NCBI GenBank assembly: GCA_029891345.1
Contig: CM057003.1
Coordinates: 14,052,709 to 14,116,708, forward strand
Reading direction: 5' to 3'
DNA: 64,000 bases
DNA from: Dryococelus australis
Taxonomy: Eukaryota > Arthropoda > Insecta > Phasmatodea > Phasmatidae
A program made the translations under genes and the position numbers. Below, one piece after another: positions 23,160-33,306 of the stretch (its first letter is position 1; each line of letters opens with the position of its first letter). The notes beneath the pieces are model-generated. The model was not told the DNA's origin. It was given only the letters and a program-made list of their open reading frames with translations, and did not search any database.

Positions 23160-23472
23160 TGTCATTAGAGATAGCGGTTTATCACTGGAAAAGTTGACTG
23201 TGTGCTAGGATTCAACATGCTGTACACACGTCCCACAGTTTTCTTTCCTTGTTGGCTGTCATGCTCGTATGAAGATACTGCCCATTTTCACTGGACCAAG
23301 GAGGATTCTGATGTTATAAGGCATAGCGTTCGTGATTGGTCTGCAGACAACTTAGCCAAGTCAAAACCTTGTTCGTCCAATGATGAAAGAATATACGAGT
23401 TAAGAGTGTTATAGAAGATATGTTGGCCTAAAAAATGTTTGGGATTTTCCACCATCTCTAGTCATCATATTA
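23160..23472 (-). repeat. Dispersed repeat M, copy 2
   Basis: The inverse complement of 18.74-19.06 kb at roughly 75-80 percent by eye, including CGTTCGTGATTGGTCTGC and GTTATAGAAGATATGTTGGC. The short open frame across it has no recognised domain. Confidence 0.75.
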
Positions 23473-23564
23473 TATAAATAAAATTGGAAGGAAAATAAAA
23501 TCTAATTTTAGATGTTGCCTGCACAGTTGCTTTAATAACAATTGAGATTAAGAGTATAACAGAG

Positions 23565-23750
23565 CAGTCGTAGTTACATCTGTGGGCTTTCATCGCGTGC
23601 TGTAAATCGCTACTGTTGCAAATATAATTTGCACAGGAAAGTGTGGCGACGGAAGCACTGCAACACGATTCTGCGCCTTGCGCGTAGGGGCGATGGAACA
23701 TTCGGCGAGCGAGTTATTGTCGCCCGTATCGCTGCGTCTCGGCACGCAAG
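23565..23750 (+). repeat. Dispersed repeat D, copy 1
   Basis: It shares ATCTGTGGGCTTTCATCGCG, GCGCGTAGGGGCGATG and TGTCGCCCGTATCGC with copies at 53.8-54.1 (inverted) and 55.4-55.6 kb. The last part can fold, GCGAT pairing with ATCGC. No matching ends were identified, so the class is unknown. Confidence 0.75.
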
Positions 23751-23920
23751 GAAAAAAATCTTGGAACCCATGTACTCTTTAAGGTGATAGGGAATGATTT
23801 TCGTCAACTTGGCAATTTTCCCGGGCACTAGCTCACGAATCGCCAGGAAAAAATATCTGTGAAAATGCGTCGAAACAGTGAATTTGACATTTTATTTCGT
23901 TTAGTTTTACAGCAGTCGAC

Positions 23921-24140
23921 GAGGGCGTGGTGGTAAAGTAGTCTCATTATTCGCCTCCCACCCAGACGAACCGGGGTCGGATCCCGGTTAAGTCATCCGG
24001 ATTTTCGCACGTGGGGAAACGCGGCGGACGCTGCCGTTGGATGGCGGGTTTTCTCGGGGCTCTGCCGTTTCCTCCATCCTTGCGTTCCGTTACAGCTTCA
24101 TCTTCGCCTTTTCTAATCCCCACCGGTGCTCAAGGCCAGT
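23921..24140 (+). mobile_element. tRNA-derived SINE, copy S5
   Basis: The head is GAGGGCGTGGTGGTAAAGTA, then TCGCCTCCCACCCAGACGAA, B box GGGGTCGGATCCCGG, the body ATTTTCGCACGTGGGGAAAC and the 3' landmark CCACCGGTGCTCAAGGCC. It is a diverged, near full-length copy. Confidence 0.9.
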
Positions 24141-25963
24141 ATTTTACATGGATGTTGTTTGTTTGCATGGGAACTCAGGTAGTGTAACAAAATTTCCGCA
24201 CACATATGTATGTAAACGTGATGTGTCAGTAATTTATAGTTGACTAATCACCTAGTCAAATTTCGTATAAACATATTGTTCTTATTGAAAGAAGGAATAA
24301 AGCTTACTCCAACAGTGGTTTCCGCGATTCTAGCTCATTCCAATCGAAATACATTTCTCTCAGGAGCTCTGGTACAAAACTTGCCAATACACGAATATCC
24401 AGTAATAGAGATGCTATGTTTTAGTGTCCTAATTCCACATCTGCAGTAGTCATTCCGTTATTGCGAAAGTGGATCTCAGTTAAAGTATTTTTTTTTTTAA
24501 ATTACAACTTGGCAGGAATTACTTTCGTAAATATCGGGCATCCCTACGTATAACATAATATTATAGTTCTAAATGCATCCACACCAAAAATGATAAGAAC
24601 AGAACAATTATCACAGTAGTTTATAAAAGGATTTAATTAGTCTTGTCAGCAAATATAATTTTTTTTTTTTTTTTTCAAAAGTTTTACGTCTAAAGAAAGA
24701 CTGGAATAAACATGCATTTCCTAATTTCTTATAGGGGCCATGTGAGAACTCCGCAAATTGGCGGGGAGCGAACATTTTCACCGCCCCTAGAGCTCGGCGC
24801 CTTCGTAGCAGCCAGCACTCATGATGTCCTCTGTACACATGGCCACAGCTCACACAATAACAAAGTTCTCGGCTAACTTCTAACTTTGAAGCTTCAATTT
24901 TTTTTTCCAACTGAGTAATGAATCCTGTCCAGGTTATTCTGAGCAACAGTTGCTCAATCTGTTTGCAATTCGTTTTCATACAGATATAAAATCAGATGGC
25001 ATTTTCAGACTCAGCTCTTAAGTCAAATATTATATAATATTACATACAAAAACAATGCAAATTAATTAATTAAAATTTGGTGTGAAAATGAAACATTACT
25101 ACAATTTCCGTTTATATAATAAGCAGCGTTATAATAAGCCTATATGACATATGATATATGTAAATTAAAGCAGTACTAGAAGGCCTTTATTTCACATGCT
25201 AAAAGGTTTTTTTGTGGCAAAATATAAAATATTTTATTTGGTTAATAAAATAAACGCACGTAAAACAAATTTAATTGTGGTCTTCGCAGGGAATTTTTGA
25301 CTGGAACTCCTTTTCCCGCTCCAGCTGAAATTTGCTTACTTTCCACGCGCGGCTGATCTTCACAGCCAGGTTCAATTTTATCAGTTCGGAGGTGAAACAA
25401 ATAATATAAACACCTGAGCCTCGATAACGTCACGCTTTGTCTGCGAAGTTGACACGAACCTCAACACAACACAAAAGTTTCGAAGAGAAACGACTTTTAT
25501 CTCAACGGCATTGTCGGAAACAATAAACAGTTCTGGCGAGAGCATGAGGAATAATAGTGAACTGGCGTAAATCCCGGACCTTGTTTCCCGCATGTGTACC
25601 TTATATGTGTGGCTGCATACATGCGATCGCTGCATGAGCTTTTAAGGTTCATTGACACCATGCAGACACACACACACACACATAAAAAGGCCCGTGTACA
25701 GGATTTGAAAATTGAAGGTATTGTTCTCGTAGGGGACAGTGTTAAAATTTTCATTAATTAAAACAATTTTCTGGTAAAGCACAGGTATAAAACATTTATG
25801 GGAGAATCAGAAAGCATCGACTATCAGATAATAATAATAAAAAAAAACTGAGATTGACACACCTCGTTTATACTTTTTTTTTTAAATGCTGTTTAGTTTT
25901 ATTTCTTACTACTTCAACAACCCCTATAATAACCTCTACCATGTGCGCGGCCTTGAAACATGT
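24141..25963. other. AT-rich stretch without recognised genes
   Basis: Contains T runs near 24490 and 24660 and a CA microsatellite at about 25667-25682. Open frames of 122, 84 and 85 residues on the minus strand show no known motif. No paired ends found. Confidence 0.45.
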
Positions 25964-26833
25964 TGTTACAATTTCTCTCTCTTAAGTCAGTGGCAGTGGG
26001 CTAAACCAAGTTCGTTAAAGGATGGAGGTCTTAGTTAAATTATATAGTTAATTAAAATTTCCTAATTTGAATTACAATATCTACAGACAATATTTCCTCA
26101 ACTCAACATCACACAATAAAATTATATTACTTACTATTTACAATTAATGACTCAATTAAAACTATTTATAATTACCTCAAAGAAATCAATGAATTAAATA
26201 ATTAAAAATCTGTCCCGAAAGATAGTGTATCAAAACCTATTCAATTAATTTATAAATAATGTGCCCATATTTGACAGCTCCAGTACATATAACAAAATCC
26301 TTATTACATGTCCATTCAGTCCGACCTCAGTTTAGTCCTTGTCCCGTCAGTGCGCAATGTTCTAGAGTTCTCCGAGCGCCCTCACGCACAGTAGGCTTCA
26401 CTCGTCAGGTTTCACGCCCTCTCGTCTATTCACACCACGAACACCTCGCCCGCCGTCGCCCGCACTCAGCTATATAGCCTTCGCCAAAAACTGCTGGCCG
26501 CTGGACCACTCCGGTATTCGTAGGGTCGTAGGCCATCACCCAAAAATTGCTCTAACTCGTGCATTGTGTCGAATGTCCTAATACCCAGAATATTCTTCCG
26601 CCTCCTGTATGTTTGTCGGCTTCTCATCACGGCGAGAAGCAGGGGTTGTGACGTCAACCAGGTCTCACCGCTGTCAATAACTCCCCCCTTCCCCAACTGG
26701 GCTTCCACCGGAGGGGGAGGCGGCAGCGAGATGGCGAGCGCCTCTGTCTGGAGGGTAGGAGAGAGGGGCGAAGTGGGTCACCCCGGCCGCGCATAACGGA
26801 GATGGCGGCCGGCGCCAGTTGCAGCCCGTAACA
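25964..26833 (-). mobile_element. Solo LTR-like fossil, retrotransposon clade unknown
   Basis: Read on the minus strand it starts TGTTACGGGCTG and ends TTGTAACA, the classical TG...CA frame. It has a TATA-like GGCTATATAGC near 26470, AATAAA-type signals further on, and the stretch AAGACCTCCATCC near its 3' end. That stretch is shared with the two other LTR-like sequences here. About 870 bp. No internal coding region, primer site or target duplication was found, so it is an old, worn solo copy, assigned mainly by structure. Confidence 0.55.
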
Positions 26834-27095
26834 ATATCAACGACATTGTTAACTCATTCTCGTCATAACGTAGAAATAGTGAGTTCGTTGTTACTTCCAA
26901 ATTTTCTGAAGGCCTGCAGAAGTTCTACTTTCAGGTTGTTCCTGCGCCTCGTGCAGACAAAGCCTTTTACCACGACAGAAATGAAAGTCGATATTTTGTC
27001 TCCCATACGCAAATCTGATTATAAACAAAAACTTGGTCGATGATAAGTGTCGAAGTCAGCGGAAATCTCTGTACGTGGCTTCCGGTTTGCGATGC

Positions 27096-27806
27096 TGTTA
27101 CGTGTCGCTGTCCCGCCCCGCGCGAGCGAGCGAAGAGGACAGAGAGTCGTTATACGATAGCTGCGGCAGCGCGCACGATAGGTCCGCGACCGCGTATCAG
27201 TTTCAAAAAGCGAGCCGACGCGATAGTGATTACTTACGTTATTTGAAGAATGCTCGGGATTACTGACATCGTTCTGTCAGTGCGACTCGGAGTGCGTGGA
27301 ACCTTCGAGATGATCAGGACGAATCATATAAATATTGCGACAGGCCTCCGGGCCGCGAGTTGAGATGGAATTGTAGTTGATGAGTGAGTGAGTGGTTGAG
27401 TTCCGAGCGATAGAAGAACGTGCGGTGAGAGTAGTGACCAGCGCTAGGGAAGTCTACGACTGCGGGTATCAAGCAGTGAAGAGTGCGGCTGGCAGGCTGG
27501 ACTATTGGACTAGATGCGTGAGTGAAATACATCATAAATTACAGCACCAGATATACTGAACACGTGTTAATAATAAGTATGAGTTAATCGATTGTATACA
27601 ACAGATATAATTAAGAAGGACGTTAGTTAGAGTTGAAATAGACGTTAAACATTGCGCTCATTGTTAAATAAAATGAGTTAAAGTGCAGGCAGATAATTTA
27701 ATGCTGTAAATAAAGCGTAGGGAATCAAATTTAGTTTCTTTTATTTTTTATTAAGACCTCCATCCCTCACGGACTCAGATGCGCCCCTCAGGCGTCACAT
27801 GTAACA
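27096..27806 (+). mobile_element. Solo LTR-like fossil, same clade, opposite orientation
   Basis: Starts TGTTACGTGTCG and ends CATGTAACA. A TATA-like CATATAAATA sits near 27327 and AATAAAG near 27709, with AAGACCTCCATCCCTCAC close to the end. About 711 bp. Apart from these anchors it differs from the neighbour at 26 kb, so the two are separate members. The 262 bp between them contain a patch also found at 12.7 kb. No target duplication; likely old. Confidence 0.55.
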
Positions 27807-27941
27807 ATATTTATTCATCTGTCAAAACAGGGTTTATAACTATAACGATACTGCTATTTTTTTTTTAAACGATTGCCGTATTAAAACCCTATAGTGGCCG
27901 CTTAAAATTCTGAATAAGCTGAACACAAGCGAAGCTTGTTT

Positions 27942-28354
27942 AAAGGCTGTTCACGATAAAGTGAGCACTTTAGAAACGAATCTTAGGAAAAGTCACTGTC
28001 CCTGACTGTAGTATATATTTTAACGGGCACACTGAGTGACATGTGCCCAATAAAGTTGGTAACGATCGATCGAAAGTGGTTACATATATTAACGTCAAAT
28101 AAAAAGTGTTAGGTAGCCATTTGTTATAACTTAAAATTAATTCTTTTACTTTCCCGGTTTTTTTTAATGCATCGACGTGTAAAAAAGAGCATATTTGTAG
28201 AGTATTTTCTTTCTTAATAATTTCACAGTTCCATTTGACCGACTCATGAATAAAGTGATGGGGGCCCATCACAATGTTAATTTTACATAAGGCGGAGAAA
28301 TACAGAATGTGAAGCAGGACATTCAAAAGTGCTCATTTTACCGTGAACAGCCTA
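27942..28354 (+). mobile_element. TAGG-A MITE, copy A5
   Basis: Complete from AAAGGCTGTTCACGATAAAG to TTTACCGTGAACAGCCTA, with the TTTTAACGGGCACACTGAG and CATGAATAAAGTGATGGGGG landmarks. Non-coding. Confidence 0.93.
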
Positions 28355-29282
28355 TATGCTGTTTTCCATCGCCACCGCAATGCTTCGTTACAGCTGGACG
28401 TGACATCAAGGCGTTTCCAATCTTTTAAGAGGGATGCCTCTTAATTGGCTTTTATTGACATAGTGTTTCATCGACTGATACTGATTCAGGCATGTACATC
28501 TTCCAATGAAAATACTTGTACGACGAGTCACTCTCGAGACAAACGTCTTTTAGAGTGAACAAGTTTGTAATAAAGTGCCGCGCGACAAAAAAAAAATCGC
28601 GAGTGATTATAATATTATTTTTAAGCTCGTTATTTTCCATCTGAAAATATTTCTCGTTCCGTGAACTGTTTAATCAAATTTTCCTTGGCTTATTTTAAAT
28701 TCTTAACATTCTGACGAGTACAAGATGAAGTTTCGTATTTAATAGCACAAAAGTTTGCAAATGAAGTTGGTTCTTTAGAAGGAAACGTCCCGGGGGTAAT
28801 TGGACTAGTCAGTCTTTTTTAATAGCTTCTTGTCTTTTTTTTTTTTTTTTGCGTGGTTGTACAGCCTGTGCGGTTCCGGCAAAAGAGCTTCGTCTTGCAG
28901 TTGTCTTAAAGTACAAGACAAACGCGTCTTAAACGTGCATAATTGACGTGACACGAAAGCATGCCCGCCTTTAAAAAGGGTCTAGAAAAATTAGCGACCA
29001 TTTTACACCGACCTGATCTAATGCAAATGCTGTCATATATTTCACCAGCCAAGCTGTCACACAGTCACTATTCTGCGCATATTCCTACTTTTAATTTTTA
29101 CGGGCAATATTAACTTTTAAAAAGGCGATGGCTACCTGTTATAGCGAGATTTTGCCATGATGAATGAAGGGCAAGGGGAGGAAAGCAATATATCTTGTAC
29201 GATGTTTTGAAGTGAAACAGGAACAAGTACACTCCGGATAAACAATGTGTGAACAAACGTAACAGGTTGAGTATGGACGTTT
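28355..29282. other. Spacer without recognised genes
   Basis: AT-rich with a T run near 28836-28850. Short minus-strand frames lack motifs. Nothing further. Confidence 0.45.
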
Positions 29283-29886
29283 GGCTGTGTCCGAATTCGC
29301 TTGAAGTACATGCTTGTGCGTACCTGTCCACGGAAGTGACGTCGTGAGTGCTGTCCGAATTGCAAGTGAAGTACGCAAGAACACAAGTTGTATACTTCTC
29401 GCATACTTGCGAAATATGTGCCGCCGTTTTGAGAAGCGATTTGTAGGTTACGATTGATTTCCGACATAATTATTTTATTTAAAGTTCAATAGTGCAACAT
29501 TACTAGTTCGTAGACATAGAAGTTTGAACTGAGTAAATAATTATCGCAAGTTTCACCTTAAAAAAACGTCTAAGCAATAGATTCGTATCAGGACTACAGA
29601 AGCTAAGATAACAAAAGCAATCCAAACTGCACTTACATACAATACTGCAAGACAGTCAATGTTAATGTAAATCAAATTGAAATATTAATTAATACTTTTT
29701 ACAGCCCCTAAAACCTTCGGCAATTATCAAATTATTAGTCGGAATAAGTGGTTGGCTGGCTAATAACTGTTATCGAAGCCAACAAGACGGCATGTCCGAA
29801 CTCATCAAGTTTGGTGCCTGCCAAGGGTAAGTGAAGTATGCAAGGATGCAAGTAAGCAAGTATATAACCTGAATTCGGATACGGCC
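29283..29886. mobile_element. MITE with GGCCGTGTCCGAATTC ends (family P, copy 1)
   Basis: The left end GGCTGTGTCCGAATTCGCTT and, read inward from the right, GGCCGTATCCGAATTCAGGT form terminal repeats. TGTCCGAA recurs just inside both ends with runs of GCAAGTATA- and GTACGCAAG-like sequence. TTT and TTA flank it, compatible with a worn Harbinger-type 3-bp target. The 111-residue frame inside has no domain. 604 bp. Confidence 0.75.
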
Positions 29887-30453
29887 TTAGTTTCACGGGC
29901 TGACATCTGCACTGAATTTCTCTTCAAAGGCGAAAAGTGGTATTTACAGAATCATCGCGCCATGTTTACTTCTGAAACTACTTCAATTCGGAGTAGGCCT
30001 ATGCTTCTCCCCCCCCCCCCACACCCCCCCAACATCCCGGTTCATTGTGTTTTTGTTGGTCGGTCGTTGTCAACGGTTCTGTTGAGTTTTATTCCCGGTA
30101 TTTCGAGGGTAAGTGCGGGGTAGTATCCACTCCATCTTCCAATTCTCTTACAAATCTTCGTAATAAAAATGTATGATCAGAAATTAAAAAATCAAAGCTA
30201 AGCATATATACCTGTGTTTTCCCATGTGGGACTGAAATTATTAAATAATTAGATAATGTTTGATTACGGTTACAGACGCGACACTAATCATGTAAGAAAA
30301 ATAAGCGGGATTTAGAAATAACTGTTAAAATGTTCCCTATGTCATTACTAGCATGTTTTTTTAAATACTGACTCCCAAAATTAATTTAATGAGGAAAATA
30401 CGTAAATCCAAGATAGCAAGGATACGTCCCCCTTAAGTTGAGCGTGTAATAAC
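29887..30453. other. Spacer with C tract
   Basis: C runs near 30009-30027; otherwise AT-rich and featureless. Confidence 0.5.
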
Positions 30454-30732
30454 TAGGGACATATGTTTTTCACAAACATTTTTATTGTCATGCTAGACTT
30501 CAATATCCTAAGTCCACCACCACAACTTCCTTTGGTTATTGGCCACGTGTCTACGTGAGAGGACGCGTTATTATTTGACTGAGCCAATCGTATTAAACAT
30601 ACTCCGATACTGAACGCCCGTGATTCGCGGACAGACACTTGAGGCACGTGACATTGAAAATCATCCAACCACGGATGTGCATGTGAATTAAAGTGTTTTG
30701 GAGTATATCTGGTCCTGAAATCGCCTATCTCT
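30454..30732 (+). mobile_element. hAT-like MITE, G family, copy I1
   Basis: Starts TAGGGACATATGTTTTTC and ends CGCCTATCTCTA. The flanking 8-mers GTAATAAC and GTAATGGC match at 6 of 8. Inside are the G-family landmarks TTGGTTATTGGCCACGTGTC, GAGCCAATCGTATTAAAC and ACTGAACGCCCGTGATTCGC. Three CCAAT or ATTGG motifs are present. Non-coding. Confidence 0.82.
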
Positions 30733-31083
30733 AGTAATGGCCTCTCTTCCCCGACTCACAAGTATCAACCTATCGATCGGGAGAGCCAAAAGTTCCCTGT
30801 GGAACCGGCGTTGGCCTCAGCAAACCTCCCCTCCAGGTGACCTTTTAAAAGGTTATATCTGGAGCACCTTCTAACTTACGTTAACTATCCAAGTGCAAAC
30901 AAGGTCTAAATAGGCTCTTTTTATTTCTCAGTTACCACCGGGAACTTTGCAATTTTGACTCGCTATGCTGTGTCCGAAATGAAGTTAAAATCACGAAAGC
31001 TACATTTTACACGCATGGCCACAGCGTCCCGTGCATTTCCTTCTTTCACGTTTAAAATACTACTCGTGGTGGTATTCTCATTA
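30733..31083. other. Short spacer
   Basis: No gene. GCTGTGTCCGAAATGAAG near 30968 resembles a P-family terminus, without a partner nearby. Confidence 0.4.
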
Positions 31084-31497
31084 TAGGCTATTCACGGTAA
31101 AATGAGCACTTCGGAAACCCCTGCTTAAGATCTTGTAGTCTTCCGCATTATGTAAATCAACATTCTCATAGGCCTCATCGCTTTATTCACGCGTTGGTCA
31201 AGTGAAACTGTGAAATTATTATAAAAGTGAATATTTTACAAATCTATTCATTTTTTACACTCCGTTGCATTAAAAAAAAAAATTAAACGGAAAGAAATAA
31301 TTTAAGTCGTCACGAATGGTTACCTAACACTTTTTATTCGACGTTTAGATTTGGAACTAAGTTACTTCCCAACCATCGCTACCAACTTAACTGGACGCAT
31401 GTCACCCAGAGAGCCCGTTAAAATATATGCAGGTAGGAGCAGTGACTTTTTTCAAAGGTTGATTTCAAAAGTGCTCACTTTATCGTGAACAGACTTT
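31084..31497 (-). mobile_element. TAGG-A MITE, copy A6
   Basis: TAGGCTATTCACGGTAAAAT to CACTTTATCGTGAACAGAC, collinear with A8 and A12 (CTGCTTAAGATCTTGTAG, TGGTTACCTAACACTTTTTA). Complete, non-coding. Confidence 0.93.
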
Positions 31498-31544
31498 ATC
31501 AGATTCACGTGGCCCAGTGCGCTCGAGAGTGGTAAGGGATTGAT

Positions 31545-32105
31545 GCCCGGTTGCACCATCGTGGTTCGAAACCCGATCCGAGATCGGATCTAAGATCGAC
31601 ACAGAAAACTATTGCACCATTCGAGTTCAGACCTGGACTGGAGATCGAGATGAGGTTCATTTCGAACCGTCAAAATTGGTGGTTCGAAATCTCGATCTGA
31701 GATCAGCAACTATCGTCGCCAAATGTAGTTTGAAAATACGCCAACAGATTGTTCGATTGTTTCTTGGGAAATTAAAACATCTTTATATGCACTTGAATAC
31801 TATGCAGTAAACTTCGTACAGCAATAATTCACTTAAAACGCACAAAACATCGCACATCTAGTTCTGTTTATAGTGAAAAATACGCCTACTTCCATGACGT
31901 CATATATTACGAACCAATAGCAAAATATGTCTCATACTTAATCTCGATCTCTCACGTTGCAACCATGATCGATTAATCGGAGATCCAGAATCATGAGGTT
32001 TCGTTGGTGCAACACTTTTACATTGGAACCAAGATCAAACTGGATCCTGGTTCGGAACTAGGATCCTTCGATCTCGGCTCGGGGAAGATGTTGGTGCAAC
32101 CGGGC
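31545..32105. mobile_element. MITE with GCCCGGTTGCACCA ends
   Basis: GCCCGGTTGCACCATCGTGG at the left and, read inward from the right, GCCCGGTTGCACCAACATCT form inverted ends. The motif GTTGCACCA/TGGTGCAAC recurs about 70 bp inside each end. The interior is rich in GAGATCGAGAT- and CGGATC-like pieces. No target duplication was clear, so the superfamily is left open. 561 bp. Confidence 0.75.
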
Positions 32106-32415
32106 GGGCATAAGACTGAGGGGACGGTCGTAACATGTATCGTTCCCCCACTCCTCAACCAATGGGCGCAAAGGGCAGAAATCTACCTCACGCTGGAACC
32201 AACCGTCCCCGTCACATTCGAATATGTCGGTAGGAAAAAGTCACGGCAGGGATCCAGACGGGCGAGAAGAGTTTCCCACGGTTGCACAAAAATAAATAAC
32301 TCGCCTATATTCAACCAACACCTAAACTGGATCACAGACATATCCGGTGAGTTTATGTATTCAGGAGACTTCTGTCAACTAGCGGCTGAAAAACTTACCC
32401 AGGCAATTAGTCTGT
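32106..32415. other. Spacer with part of a 137-residue open frame
   Basis: The frame 32004-32417 begins inside the preceding MITE and has no recognised domain. It is probably accidental. Confidence 0.4.
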
Positions 32416-33070
32416 AAAGACTGTTCAAGATATAATGAGCACTTTTGAATTAAACCTCAGAAAAAAGTCACTGTCACTATAGGCTGTTCACGATAAAGTG
32501 AGCACTTTTTAGGCCAATCCAACAGGCATTAGCCGTTAATAAATATATCTTATTGCTGCCTCAGACATTAAATTTTGATGGTGGTGAAATATATGCACTG
32601 TGTTTATTGGTCACATTGCAATGTTTATATTAAAAAGCAGCAGGAAGATGGAAATTTGATGCAAGGAAAAATTAATAAGGGCCTTAAAAAGTGCTCACTT
32701 TACCGTGAACAGCCTATACCTGCAAACATTTTAACGGGCGCACTCAGTGACATGCGCCCAGTATAGTTGGTAACGATGGAGGGAAAGTAGTTCCATGTCT
32801 TAACGTAGAATAAAAAGTGTTAGGTAAACATTTGTGATCAGTTAAATTATTTCTTTGGCTTTCTGTGTAAGCATCGAAGTGTGAAATTTTGCAGATTTGT
32901 AAAATATTAACTTTTCTAATAATTTCGCAGTTACACTTGACCGACGCATGAACAAAGTGTCGAGGCCCATGGCAATGTTAATTTTACGTAAGGCGGAAGA
33001 ATACACAATGTGCATACAAGTAGATCTTATACAGGGCTTTCAAAAGTGCTAACTTTACCGTGAACAACCT
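32416..33070 (+). mobile_element. TAGG-A MITE, copy A7, host of a B element
   Basis: The parts 32416-32479 and 32717-33070 join into one collinear A copy. The uninterrupted site is visible in A10 as CTCCTACCTGCA, which shows that the inserted B5 duplicated only TA. Ends are diverged (AAAGACTGTTCAAGATATAA). Confidence 0.93.
32480..32716 (-). mobile_element. TAGG-B MITE, copy B5, nested in A7
   Basis: TAGGCTGTTCACGATAAAGT to ACTTTACCGTGAACAGCCTA, 237 bp with near-perfect inverted ends of about 28 bp. TA lies on both sides (32478-32479, 32717-32718). This is the clearest evidence in the window that the TAGG families insert at TA, as Tc1/mariner-type elements do. Confidence 0.95.
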
Positions 33071-33100
33071 ATACCTTTGTGAAGAGTGATAAGATTAACA

Positions 33101-33306
33101 ACGAGGTCTTAAGAGCCGATGAGGGTAATTCAGGTGAGTATGGAGCAGTGTTGTAATGAAAGGGCGGGGGAAACGGAGATCCTCGAGAAAACGCTATCGC
33201 CCGGCACGATTCCCACATGCGAAAATCCGGGAGTGAACCGGCCGGGGATTGAACCCTGTTCGCCTTGGTGGGAGGCGAGCATGCTAACCGCTCAGCTACT
33301 GCGGCG
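33101..33306 (-). mobile_element. tRNA-derived SINE, copy S6
   Basis: On the minus strand: GCCGCAGTAGCTGAGCGGTT, a good A-box region, then AGCATGCTCGCCTCCCACC, GGGTTCAATCCCCGG and the family body to GGCTCTTAAGACCTCG. About 30 bp downstream of A7. Confidence 0.92.

Noticed and set aside
32004-32417. A 137-residue protein
   Set aside because: It begins inside a MITE end and reads through unrelated sequence; no domain recognised.
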